DNA of 64,000 nt from NCBI GenBank assembly GCA_963930645.1, contig CAWVNO010001184.1:26865-90864 (forward strand), in the 5' to 3' direction. The notes below the pieces were generated by a model. That model worked only from the letters and a program-made list of their open reading frames with translations. It was not told the origin of the DNA and did not search any database. Each line of letters starts with the position of its first letter. The first letter of the stretch is position 1. Of the stretch, positions 41,401-48,281 are shown piece by piece. The DNA comes from Salticus scenicus (taxonomy: Eukaryota; Arthropoda; Arachnida; Araneae; Salticidae). Made by a program: the position numbers and the translations under genes.

Positions 41401-43978
41401 TCTCTATGCAGTATCCAACAATAATTCTGCTAGCATGTTAACTCTCCATCATCCCTTATACACAGTGATGCCAGATGGTCGAAAATTATTTCCCCTAATC
41501 ACGTTTTTTTTTTTTTTTTTTTTTTTTTTTCGAAAAGCCCCCCAACTTGATTTCTACTAAAAAAAGAAAATAAAAAATTTTCAATTAAAAGAAAATGTCA
41601 AGCAGATTTAAGCTCAGATTTTTTCCCAAATGAAAGCAATTTTTGAAAAAATTCCCCAAATAACAATAAAGCTATTAAAAGTTCCTAGTCGTAGGGATAA
41701 ATCATTACGTTGCCAACATTGACAGAAAGTTGAAGAACTCCCCAGATTTGTTTCCAGAAATTTTAGAATTCTCCAAAAAGTCCCCACAAACATTTGGTCC
41801 CCAAAATTGACCCCAGAAAACTCAAAAATCTCCAGAATGGGGTCAAAATCCCCAATCTGGCATGACTGCTTATACCTTACTCTACATTTCTTTAATGTCT
41901 TGATGAAAGAGTTACCTTTGTTTTTCACTCATATCACCAATATTTTCCGGGAAATAATTTAGATTGGATTTTATAAAATTGAGAAGTAAGCTCAAACAAT
42001 TCCCTTTTTTCTCACCATTGTACGTGATGGAAATTTTTTGACAGATTTTCCTTAACCAGCATACAAAAATACACTAGAAAAACACATCACCTTGGAAAAA
42101 AATATTTTATCGCAGCCTGTGTAATCTGTGATTTTTAAATTTGACTACCGCGCTTATTTTATTTAAGTGTCTTACATGCTGTGATTTTCCCTTCGGTGAT
42201 AAGTTTTTTTTTTTTTTTTCGGAAATTAAAATATTTTAATCTCCTCTAAATATTACAAAATTTGATACTATTTATTCCAATTATTTATTATGGTCATTTC
42301 AAAGTGGGACTTTAGATATCACCTTGTATGCATGTGTGTGTGTGTTAGTTCAGATATACATTGTATATATATATATATATATATAACGGAATGTAGCAAA
42401 ATTAATGGACATAATTTTATCAGAGATGAAAAAGTTCCGCTTATTTTTTTGAGACCGGTATTTCTGTACAGAAATTTTTATTATATTTTTACTGAGATTT
42501 TTTTTTTTTTTTTTTTTGTAGAAAAAAAAAACGGAACTTTTTATTCCTGCTTTAAATGGTAATTGAACTTGCTCAACAAACAAATTCAACCGCACAATAG
42601 AGTTCGTAAAATAAATAGTAACACAAAAGAGGATGCTTTATCTGAACAGAGAAAGATCCTCTCTCAAAGAGTCTGTTCTTCAGCTATTACTTCTTTAAGG
42701 AAGCAGGGCAAATCAAATAAAAAGTGTGTAACATTGTTTCTATAAGCGATTGTTTACAGCATTCTGAATATACCCTATGAAAGTCTAACTGCATAAAAAA
42801 CATTTATCGTTGTTGCAATATTTGTTTTGTTTTATAGACGAGATTATATTTACGTGTTTTTTGACATATTTAACACGTGGAACATTCATCTAAGGAACAC
42901 AGTAAAATCACATTATAATCAAGTTCTTTTATGTAGTCCTGTAAATGAACAGTGAAGGATTTCCCTACAATGTTCTACATGAGACACATTTTTATGCATA
43001 TAATATATATATATTCATTTCATTTGGTTTAGTGCAGTCGATAGATATTAAACTCTACTTCCCTGCAATTTCCCTCATAGACGTAATGTATTTGAATTCT
43101 CTTGGGTGTGCCTGTACACAAACTATTTGCTTCATCTCAACGAAAAGCTTAGTGTAGCATCCGCATACCACACACATTTACAATACGAAGTTTGGACTTT
43201 CTGCTACAGTTTATTCTTGAGATATGCTGATAACAGACAAACAGATAGACACACACACACACACACACACATACAGACATGCACACAGACCAATCGCTAA
43301 AAAACATTATTTTCGGATGTTGACCCAAAAGCAATACTTTCTCTACCTTACGGGTAAGAGAAAGTAAAAAAAAAAAAAAAAAAAGGGAAGAAAAGAAAAA
43401 AGAAGGGAAAAAACTGTCGGCTTTGCTACCATTAGCACTGATTGATTAGTCAAAAAATTTATATTAACTTAGATCTGCCAACTGTTATAAATTATTACAG
43501 ATCATTGTTAGTACTGCTTTTTTCTCATACCACTATTTTTTAGAGCAATTTTCTTCTTATTTATTCATTAGTTACACATTCGAGAAAATTACTCTATAAA
43601 AAATGTGGTGTGAATAAAAAGATAGAACTAACATTGCTTCGGGATAAGTTATAAAGCCGGTAACTTTTTTTTACTATAAATAATTAGGAAAATAAATTAT
43701 CATAATTTACCATTCTAATACAATTTTTACTAGTATTGAAGAATAATGTTTTAAGATTCTTTAACTACAATGAATATTTAAAACTAATGTAATAATTTCA
43801 TTCGGTTTTTATTACTTCTAATTTTATTAAAAGTTCCTTTTATTTCATGGCTAATTTAAAAATTAAGAAATATTTTCTTTTTCAGAGCTCTGGTGAAACA
43901 CAGACTTGTTGTAGTACTGGCCTTATTTTGCCATGCAGGCAAAATCCAGAAACGGAAAATCTACTAACGGAAAATCCA
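12909..43978 (+). CDS. Secreted Cys-rich acidic peptide gene, three exons (gene span)
   Basis: Joined exons are 12909-12956, 39025-39090 and 43886-43978, giving 69 codons. Exon 1 encodes MRVAIVLLLFVSGVTS, a classic signal peptide with a hydrophobic core, ending exactly at the splice donor. The predicted mature part starts with an acidic DSEDEK stretch. It has six Cys in two modules: a CC pair with Cys after nine residues (exon 2) and a CC pair with Cys after seven (exon 3). Splice sites: TCG|GTAAGT, TTTCTGTTTTAG|GAT, CCA|GTAAGT, TTTCTTTTTCAG|AGC. Every junction is phase 0. Exon 3 either splices on at CCA|GTAAGC or reads through 12 codons to TAG at 44012-44014. No further exon was found to 64000, so the C-terminus is open. 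It is likely an extracellular disulphide-bonded peptide; function unknown, and I recognise no named family. Confidence 0.65.
12957..14213. other. Intron 1, first part, no element recognised
   Basis: AT-rich, with short A/T/C homopolymers (13400-13415, 13989-14010, 14103-14116). No exon-like phase-0 open segment with flanking AG/GT and Cys pairs was seen. Confidence 0.5.
14214..14240 (-). mobile_element. Helitron-like end on the - strand
   Basis: ACTAGCTGGAACCCGTCGAA is the inverted form of a ...GGGT-CAGCTAGT tail like that at 38800-38819. It marks the left border of the repeat block running to about 18 kb. Confidence 0.4.
14905..15385 (+). mobile_element. Gypsy LTR fragment interrupted by an assembly gap
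   Basis: 14924-15136 aligns with the 5' part of the Gypsy LTR (TTCTTTCAAAGAGGCTTAGT; TGGATTTGGCGCCAAATTTG). 15337-15385 (ACCAAAGATGGACGCAATAA) aligns with the segment that directly follows in the intact LTRs. The 3' half, with promoter and TATA box, is absent. It is more diverged than the other copies. Confidence 0.7.
15137..15336. other. Assembly gap, exactly 200 N
   Basis: A placeholder-length run of N. Long ORFs crossing it are artefacts. Confidence 0.98.
15540..17410 (+). repeat. Tandem array with ~318-bp higher-order unit
   Basis: Two related ~160-bp monomers alternate. One carries ACTTAAGATATCTGCCAC..AAAATGGCGGATA, at 16172, 16490, 16808 and 17128. The other carries ACTTGAAAACAAAATGGCGG, at about 16328, 16643, 16962 and 17284. 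Spacing of like monomers is 315-323 bp. Each monomer ends TTTTCAAGTGG. The left part (14700-16170) contains more diverged monomers. The units starting at 16172 and 16808 look nearly identical while the one between them is diverged. Confidence 0.85.
17418..17448 (+). repeat. (GATA)n microsatellite
   Basis: About seven ATAG repeats, then TATAGATAAACGAAG. Confidence 0.9.
17460..18060 (+). repeat. Diverged tandem repeat, ~200-240-bp unit, 3 copies
   Basis: ACTCTGATTTGTGACC-like blocks occur at 17501, 17702 and 17943. Each is followed by a GCTAATA..AAAAATTCCCAAAAATTAACC stretch and, in the first two, CCCGGTGTTRCCC. A related block (CTTAAATTTGTATGATTTCA) also occurs at 14371, left of the main array, so the two arrays are bracketed by kin. 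Confidence 0.65.
18061..18440 (+). repeat. Diverged tandem repeat with CACCACCAGGG blocks
   Basis: TTTTCACCACCAGGG and TTCCTCCACCAGGATG recur at about 18095, 18210 and 18325. Each is followed by a TATGCGAACATCACC-like string and a TTTAAAnnnnnTGTnACATG string. Unit about 115-125 bp, three copies. Confidence 0.6.
18441..18653. other. No gene; homopolymers
   Basis: Contains a G-run (18591-18600) and T-run (18611-18630). Nothing else was seen. Confidence 0.6.
18999..19233. mobile_element. Mariner-type MITE inside the left arm
   Basis: It has terminal repeats TTGGGTTGTTCGATAAATAA and its inverse TTATTTATCGAACAACCCAA, flanked by CA (mutated TA, 18997-18998) and TA (19234-19235). The right arm of the large inverted repeat shows the empty site (CATATAG-TATATTT in the left-arm sense), so the boundaries are confirmed internally. 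It contains an A tract of about 38. Confidence 0.85.
20184..21369. other. Spacer of the large inverted repeat
   Basis: AT-rich single-copy-looking sequence with no ORF above 60 codons of note and no recognised element. Confidence 0.6.
22402..22559 (+). repeat. Perfect 79-bp tandem duplication
   Basis: The unit starting TTTCGCCTAAAGACAGGAAC and ending CGCTTGTGTTTT occurs twice head to tail with no difference seen. It is GC-richer than its surroundings and produces a spurious ORF (22327-22614). Confidence 0.95.
22630..22760. repeat. Poly(C) and (TAAAA)n low-complexity block
   Basis: A C run of about 18 followed by CCCCCCC, then TAA/TAAA/TAAAA repeats. Confidence 0.9.
22820..23963. mobile_element. 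Non-autonomous hAT element
   Basis: It is flanked by the perfect 8-bp duplication TTTACACC (22812-22819, 23964-23971). Terminal repeats are TAGAGATGT and ACATCTCTA, followed inward by AAAAAACCCGGG and its inverse CCCGGGTTTTTT. Further GGGAATTTT/AAAATTCCC blocks lie subterminally at both ends. No transposase ORF, so it is non-autonomous at 1144 bp. The 8-bp duplication and short terminal repeats are diagnostic of hAT. Confidence 0.85.
23972..25825. other. Intron 1, no gene or element named
   Basis: It includes a mutually inverted GGGGAC / GTCCCC patch (24672-24702), a short GC-richer stretch (24980-25290) with a - strand ORF of 80 codons lacking recognisable features, and (GA)n at 25483-25500. 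I see no supported exon. Confidence 0.5.
25826..26039. mobile_element. Palindromic Tc1/mariner MITE, copy 1
   Basis: The 214-bp near-perfect palindrome runs from CAGTCGGCTGCAAAATTATT to AATAATTTTGCAGCCGACTG and is flanked by TA. Arms meet around GTTCTTAGACTGATTAAGAAC. Confidence 0.9.
26042..26930. other. Intron 1, no gene seen
   Basis: Poly(T)/(A) tracts (26076-26094, 26205-26220, 26895-26911) and a repeated GTGCTGTTACGTAG pair (26354, 26414). Nothing else was recognised. Confidence 0.5.
26935..28178. mobile_element. TTAA-target DNA transposon, Kolobok-like
   Basis: It is flanked by TTAA (26931-26934, 28179-28182). Terminal repeats are GGGGTTACATCCAGTTGTA and the exact inverse TACAACTGGATGTAACCCC. 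TTAA duplication is shared by piggyBac and Kolobok. The protein remnant inside (27777-27532, - strand) looks like the C-terminal tail of the Kolobok/'Mutator-like' transposase group, so Kolobok is favoured. At 1244 bp it lacks room for the catalytic core and is a deleted derivative. Confidence 0.7.
27532..27777 (-). pseudogene. Transposase C-terminal fragment (Kolobok-like)
   Basis: An 81-codon frame. It starts with an NEGK segment and a Leu/Met helix (LLYFMNAMGLSLGPNAHAY), followed by a basic Arg/Gln helix (GRMSRRQQQL), then an acidic Gly-Pro-Gly tail (EAEGSSYGPGIDD). In that family the tail after the catalytic domain has this order and ends with a YG-G motif; this is from memory of the family, not a search. 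The catalytic domain is missing. Confidence 0.5.
28183..28890. other. Intron 1, no gene seen
   Basis: AT-rich; nothing supported. Confidence 0.5.
28891..29103. mobile_element. Palindromic Tc1/mariner MITE, copy 2
   Basis: A 213-bp palindrome related to 25826-26039 (AGCACTAGCAAAAATTCCTA; CCCTTGTCGAATCCTGTTCTT; GTGCTCGGATATTTTTGCTG), flanked by TA. It is more diverged between its arms than copy 1, so is probably older. Confidence 0.85.
29311..30246 (+). repeat. ~242-bp tandem repeat, about 4 copies
   Basis: GGAGGTAGTTAAAT recurs at 29490, 29732, 29974 and 30212. Each unit contains ATGAATATTATAGAGAATTT, GGAGTATATCAGGAATATAT and GGTTTGTTGTGTACTATCG. The ORFs at 29377-29846 are repeat artefacts. 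Confidence 0.9.
30247..31130 (+). repeat. Dispersed repeat beginning ACCGACTTCAAAAAAG with internal repeats
   Basis: It opens with ACCGACTTCAAAAAAGAAGG, a T23 tract, then TCATAACTTCTAAACGGATG, an arrangement common to a dispersed arthropod repeat. Inside, CATCGATTTAGTACnAAAAGA recurs at 30641, 30749 and 31087, and ATCTCnnAAACGGTTCAAGA at 30691 and 31031. Class undetermined. Confidence 0.55.
31131..32435. other. Intron 1, simple repeats, no gene
   Basis: T25 plus (GT)n at 31759-31800 and (TA)n at 31832-31854. The segment 31900-32330 resembles a dispersed repeat tail (ACAGACACACAGACAAACAT), but no boundary could be set. Confidence 0.5.
34478..36154 (-). mobile_element. Tc1-like transposon, full length, inactive
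   Basis: Terminal repeats CACTAAGCGACAAAAAAAAA (then AGCCGCACT) and the inverse AGTGCGGC..TTTGTCGCTTAGTG are flanked by TA (34476-34477, 36155-36156). The 1677-bp length is normal for Tc1. The transposase lies on the - strand. Confidence 0.9.
34815..35959 (-). pseudogene. Tc1 transposase pseudogene (DD34E type)
   Basis: Segments in different - strand frames appear in the right order. A start with an HTH-like stretch (REMAK) lies near 35880. SSKTIREQLNKAG and RKKPLL, the second HTH, lie around 35600-35660. FSDES, with the first catalytic Asp, is at 35504-35490, and DPLEN, with the catalytic Glu, at 35041-35027. The C-terminal helix, MPLRINAVIPYKGG, precedes the stop at 34815. In the family this protein cuts and inserts the element at TA. 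Many frameshifts and stops separate the pieces; the longest open piece is 35201-34815. Confidence 0.8.
36931..37405. repeat. Near-perfect 475-bp palindrome
   Basis: Left arm 36931-37142 and right arm 37194-37405 are inverted copies (AAGCTTTTTATTGTGAAGCC / GGCTTCACAATAAAAAGCTT) with a 51-bp loop. The arms are the same sequence as the repeat unit found with the tRNA-like modules to the right. Confidence 0.9.
37410..38720 (-). repeat. Three reversed copies of the tRNA-like module
   Basis: Reverse-oriented tRNA-like blocks lie at 37548-37612, 38098-38160 and 38545-38615. Each is preceded on the + strand by TTGACA..TTTTCTATTAATTATCTGCAAAA, the reverse complement of the region that follows the tRNA-like block in Helitrons A and B. 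In the rightmost copy the - strand reads GGCTCAGTTGGTAAGAGCGT (A box) and GAGTTCGGTCCCC (B box). They are relics, not functional tRNAs. Confidence 0.65.
38196..38222. repeat. (TA)n microsatellite
   Basis: About 13 TA repeats; a further (ATACAT)n lies at 38289-38314. Confidence 0.9.
39025..39090 (+). CDS. Exon 2: acidic CC...C module
   Basis: 22 codons, DSEDEKLCCYDGYGDGYECP then DP. Acceptor TTTTTCTGTTTTAG, donor GTAAGTGC, both strong. Phase 0 at both ends. It encodes the acidic N-terminus of the mature peptide and three Cys. Confidence 0.65.
39306..39547. mobile_element. hAT-type palindromic MITE
   Basis: The element begins CAGTGTTGGGCATAATTGAT and ends with the inverse ATCAGTTATGCCTAACACTG. 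Flanks GGTCAAAC (39298-39305) and GGTCAGAC (39548-39555) are an 8-bp duplication with one mismatch. The interior is an almost pure A/T palindrome (GTAATTGAATTAC). Confidence 0.85.
39600..39844 (-). pseudogene. DDE (mariner/IS630-like) transposase C-terminal fragment
   Basis: The - strand frame reads a DFWLWNCL segment, then NLKELKDVIHRHVTNISPGM, then LRTTVENAIM, a TGA, and on to SENGGRMG. A W-containing block, a helical 'ELKD.I...V..I.P.ML' and a terminal NGG motif match the end of DDE transposases of this group. The in-frame TGA and missing catalytic part make it a relic. A - strand ORF to its right (40107-39874) may belong to the same element, but I cannot support it. Confidence 0.5.
39845..40940. 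other. Intron 2, no supported gene
   Basis: Several overlapping ORFs of 76-94 codons occur on + without recognisable motifs or splice framing, interrupted by an A20 tract at 40563-40583. They are treated as chance or decayed transposon sequence. Confidence 0.4.
40945..41387. mobile_element. TTAA-flanked palindromic MITE, copy 1
   Basis: Flanked by TTAA (40941-40944, 41388-41391). The arms are inverted copies (CTAATGTTACTTTATGGGAA / TTCCCCATAGAATAACATTG; AACTGTTAAATTGAGGGACC / GGTCCGTCAATTTAACAGTT). The family recurs at 60646-61072. Confidence 0.8.
41463..41868. mobile_element. hAT-type MITE
   Basis: Terminal repeats CAGTGATGCCAGATGG and the inverse CCAATCTGGCATGACTG are flanked by CTTATACA (41455-41462) and CTTATACC (41869-41876), an 8-bp duplication with one mismatch. 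The 406-bp interior has repeated CCCCAnAnTT strings and a T24 run. Confidence 0.8.
41877..43885. other. Intron 2, simple repeats, no gene
   Basis: (TA)n at 42366-42385, T and A tracts at 42499-42530, (CA)n at 43252-43270, and A tract plus AAG-rich run at 43364-43412. A stretch around 43140-43290 (ACAGACAAACAGATAGACAC) is a typical dispersed-repeat tail. Confidence 0.5.
43886..43978 (+). CDS. Exon 3: second CC...C module
   Basis: 31 codons from SSGETQTCCSTGLILPCRQN to LLTENP. Acceptor TTTTCTTTTTCAG. A donor-like GTAAGC follows at 43979; otherwise the frame stays open to TAG at 44012-44014. The segment ENLLTENP contains a near-repeat of TEN. No AATAAA was seen close downstream, which slightly favours a further exon. 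Confidence 0.6.
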
Positions 43979-44014
43979 GTAAGCGAAATCAGTTATTTGA
44001 TACCCTTTCTATAG

Positions 44015-44206
44015 CATATATAAATAGTCACTATGTTAATATGAGTTTCTATGATATACTGTCATCTAAAATCCACATTATTCCTTTTCCACCCAGTCTG
44101 TAAATGTATAATTATTTAAAATACGTGCTTTTTTTTTTTTTTTTTTTTTTTTCTTTTTTTCCATTTAATTGCCGAAAATTTACGCTTTTAGATTCAATAT
44201 TTACAA

Positions 44207-44241
<35 letters not shown>

Positions 44242-45628
44242 AGTTATCTGCTGCCAGAAACTTTCTGTAATTTGAGAAAATACGTTCTAACAACATAATT
44301 TTCTCGTAAATTACTTGTATTTTCTCAAATTTCAGAGAATTTCTGGCAGCAGATAACTGTTATTTTTTAACATTGTACTTTTGGTAATAGGTTCTTGTAA
44401 CAAATTATTTTTATAACCTATTACTCTTTAGTTTATATATGGTTAATGTCTTTCTAATCCTTTCGGGATATACAATATATACAAGTGTCCTACATGGTCG
44501 ATGCGGTTCAAATTTTAAGCCCTACTGCTTTCGAAGAGTAACTTTAACTTTTTTTAACACTAGAATTTCTACAATAATAATAATAATAAAAACGCTGATA
44601 AATTCGTCCCAATTGTGTAAGTATAGGGTTCTGTTAAATTAATACATTTAAACACGAAAACAGAATATTTCAAATAATATCAAGAAATATGTGCTTTCTG
44701 CGAAAAAAAAAAAAGAAAAAAAAAAAAGGAATTTTTCATATTACAAGCCATGTAAGTAATTAAAAAATAATCAAACAATAATAATAACAAATTTTTAAAA
44801 AACATCTTTAAGACATACCAAATTTTGAACTACCGAGTAATAGTCTCTTTTGATTTTCCGAAAAACTTGAACATTCCAGATTGACAAGAAAATTAATATT
44901 TTTGAATCACCCTTAGCAAACAGTCACTTTGAATATGTTTTCTAACATTAGAAACACTTGTTTTATAAATTTTGCTCTGCATAAAATGATTTATTTTCTC
45001 AGACACTTGATTTTAACATACGACCATAATTAACTACTCTTAACACCTTTACTCATTTTAAATCGTTAAAACTAGCCTCAAGAAAAAAATCAGGTAAAAA
45101 AAAAAAAAAAAAAAAAAAAATGAAAAGCTAAAATGTAAAAATAAATAAATATTCAATTTTCTTATCAAATTATTCTTGATTAAACTCAAACAATATTCCT
45201 GATAAAACAACAATAATTAAATGCTCACGAACACTACCACTATGCCGTATGCGATAACGCATTTTTAATTCCTGCTGCTATAAGAAATTTTAAATATAAA
45301 CAAACTCTCTTTCCTTTCCCTTATCACACATTTTTTCTAAAACCTTCCATCATCTTCCGAAACATTTGTTTCCCATACGCAAAGTGAATACAAACCTATC
45401 TATCTCATGCTGGCTGCTTAAATTAACATCCTGACAACATTGTTTCGTTAAACCGTGGCAGTAAAGTATCTTCCATGTCGAACTATGAACATTATATGCA
45501 CCATAAAAACTGTTGAGCTTATTCTATGTATCTCATGAATAATTGTTCGAAATTTAACATAATTTGGAAGATTACGAGACATTGTCGGAACAATTTTGTA
45601 AAATCCTATTCATAATTCTGTACGGATA
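44015..45628. other. No gene; homopolymers and one small MITE
   Basis: T22 at 44130-44152, A32 at 44209-44240, A26 at 45097-45120. The only named element is 44204-44375. Confidence 0.5.
44204..44375. mobile_element. 172-bp palindromic MITE
   Basis: CAATGT..AACAGTTATCTGCTGCCAG on the left pairs with CTGGCAGCAGATAACTGTT..CATTG on the right, flanked by TA (44202-44203, 44376-44377). The A32 run is an expanded part of the left arm opposite only T6 on the right. Confidence 0.75.
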
Positions 45629-45941
45629 AGTATAAAGGAGTTAAGTCCAAAAATGTCGATTTTGAGTTAAGTACATAGTCAAACTGAGAAAAAAATTCTC
45701 CATCGATTGGTATAAAGGATTTAAGCCCATGTCATTTAGTCTTTGAGAAAATGCATTGGTAAAAAAGATTCAAGTGAGAAATTTAGCATTCATGTTTGGT
45801 ATAAAAGGTTTAAGTAAATTTGTTCCCTTTATGAAATGAAATTTGATAATCACTTGAATGGTATAAAGGGTATAAGTCAACATAATCCCTTTTTCCTGAT
45901 CGAGTCTTCTGATTAGTTTTTGGTATAAAGGATTTAAGTCC
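45629..45941 (+). repeat. Left subterminal motif cluster (5 copies)
   Basis: The five copies are spaced 80, 89, 62 and 62 bp with unrelated sequence between, so this is a set of spaced sites rather than a tandem satellite. The core TATAAAGG is invariant in four of five copies. Confidence 0.8.
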
Positions 45942-46160
45942 ACTTTTCTCTTTTTGCGCTGTGCCACTTGGCGGTCAACAGGCTTTAATCCAATGTAATA
46001 ATGAGATTATAATTATTCAATTGCTTATTATTGTATTTTATGCTTTAATTTATAAATGTAGAACTGGTATCGATAAAAAAATTACCCACTTTTCAATTGA
46101 AATTTAATATATATAAATAATTTACTACATCATTCTTTACCAATAATTTACTACATTTAA

Positions 46161-47119
46161 CATCAGAGAAAAGCAGATTTAGCTTATGAACAGAAAAGGC
46201 TTGGCAAAGCAGAAGCCAAAACTGATACCTCAAAACTGTGTTTAGTTTTTGATTTACAACAGTGTCTAGCAACTCCATTTCTGTCATCATCTGTAGCTTT
46301 CAACAAACGCAAAATTTGAACTTTTAATTTGACTATACGTGACAATGCCATAGGTAAGTCATGTCATTACATGTGGCACGATGGTCGTGAAACTAACGAA
46401 ATTGCTTCATGTCTTTACGACTACCTACGAAATGTACCTGACACTGTTACAAGTGTAACTTTCTATTCTGACACATCAACACAACAAAAACATCCATGTG
46501 TCAGCGATGTTTTTGAATGCGATGGCTGACTTCCCTCATTTCTCCAGCATCAATCACAAATTTCTAATTTCAGGTCACTCGCACATGGAATGTGACGTAG
46601 ACCATGCTCTTATTGAGAGAGAAAAGAAAAGTACGGCATTTCAAGTATTCCACCCACATGATTGGTATCAGCTTTTTCGGTCTACAGGGAAGAAAAATAA
46701 ATTCACTGTTAGAGAGATGACTCAAGATGATTTTTTTGATTTTGCATTACTGTCAATAAATACTCTCGTTGTGCGAAAGAATAATGTTGATGGAGAGCCG
46801 TTCAAGTGACAAGAGGTACAATGATTGGTATTGACAGGAAGGGGATCAGATATTTTATAGGGACAGTCTACTTGAAGGCACTTTAAAAAAAATTAGTATT
46901 CTTCGACGAGGCAAAACAAATCTCCAAATTACCCAGATTCAAAAACGGTATAACAAATCTGTTCCAATCGCAGTGCAGAAGAAGAGAGATCAACTTACTT
47001 TGCTTCCTCTTGTGCCTCCAGTATTCCATAACTTTAACAAAACTTTACGGACACCAGCTAGCACAGAAAACATTGACCCTGACTTAGAATTTTGTGATAC
47101 TGATGAAAACGACTATTAA
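46161..47119 (+). pseudogene. Transposase-like protein of unnamed widespread family, broken
   Basis: The frame opens with HQRKADLAYEQKRLGKAEA, then a VFDLQQ strand and a FNLTIRDNAIGK strand. Next comes MWHDGRETNEIASCLYDYL, then TFYSDTST, and in a shifted frame NHKFLISGHSHMECDVDHAL and HDWYQLFR. The tail ends LEFCDTDENDY with TAA at 47117-47119. The order W..(E)..SDT..GHSHMECD matches a family I know from many arthropod and cnidarian genomes as an uncharacterised, probably transposon-borne protein. Breaks seen: a TGA at about 46317, a frameshift near 46495-46525 and another near 46808. The upstream start is missing. Confidence 0.65.
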
Positions 47120-47942
47120 TCACCATGACCCATGATTCAGTGGAATGAAACACGAATATAATATTGTGATGGTCAATATTCTATTAATCCTAATGCTTTG
47201 TAATTGGCGCACTCTTAAAAATGGTTTCTTAAAAATGAGCTAAATTGTCTCAAAATAGCTCCGAAACAATATAGGGGAGACTGGGGCACAGTGGACCACT
47301 TTTACACTTTTAATTTTTTTTTCAACAAAAATAAAAAAGCAAGGTACCTGAAAAAATTAGCAAACATTCTTTAAACCTTGCTTGACATGTTCTAATTTTT
47401 TATAACAATACTTTTAATACATTACAAGTAAAAAAATAAATTGTGTACACTCACAAAGTGGACCACTGTGCCCCATCACCCGGGCACAGTGGTCCACAAC
47501 CTGGGGTACAGTGGACCAACCTCTGTTGTTCATGTTTAATTAATATAAATTACTCATTTTTTTCCCTAAAATTAGTTTCTTATGCAATTCTAGTCTAAAT
47601 AACATAATTCGAATATTTTCATGAAATACAATTACCAAAATTTAAAGGAATAATAAATAAATAAATAAATAAATAAGAAATCAAATTAGAGTAAGAATTC
47701 TATATCACATTTCCTTTGTCTTTTACGTGCCATCACTAAAAACAATAAGATATATTTTTAATTTGTTTATTAATGTTATATAGTTATAAAAAATATGAAA
47801 TATGTATTTTTAATAAAATTAAACATAATTTATACGTCTCATTAATATATTAAAACCAATGTAACACTTAAAAATGAGATAAAAGATACAAAAATTTAAA
47901 ACTTTAAAAATACATTTTAATTAAAAAACATTTAAAACACAA

Positions 47943-47982
47943 GACAGACGTTTCGGCTAGAACACTAGCCCTCCTCAGTGTC
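47943..47982 (-). ncRNA. Hammerhead ribozyme, left repeat
   Basis: It is the reverse complement of the motif at 49246-49285 and shares every core base. See that entry for the structure. Confidence 0.75.
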
Positions 47983-48026
47983 AAACATACAAACACAACA
48001 TTTACAAAAATTCTAAATACATCATA

Positions 48027-48281
48027 GCCATTCCCATACCATTTGCATGTAATATTATTCAAGATATATATCCTAATTTCAATATTGACACTAATTTAAA
48101 TTTAAATACTGTACTTGATCTTACCACTTTTTGTTTATCTTCTAATTGTTTTATTTTTAATGATTCTTACTACCGTCAAATTAACGGAACTGCCATGGGT
48201 GCCCCTATATCTGTCATTATTGCTGAAATTGTAATGCAATACTTAGAAAACAAAATTAATTCCCAGTTACATGATAAAAAA
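48027..48281 (+). pseudogene. Penelope RT fragment upstream of the frameshift
   Basis: The open frame starts at the edge of the left inverted repeat and includes FNDSYYRQINGTAMGAPISV, the conserved RT motif B region of Penelope-like RTs, then a helix ending INSQLHDKK. It continues into 48271-49206 in another frame. The shift lies in the A6/T9 homopolymer at 48276-48290. The fingers part of the RT is missing. Confidence 0.8.

Noticed and set aside
45629..45941. CRISPR-like array (five spaced 20-bp repeats)
   Set aside because: Spacing varies from 62 to 89 bp, repeats vary, and matching copies, one reversed, lie at the far end of a transposon.
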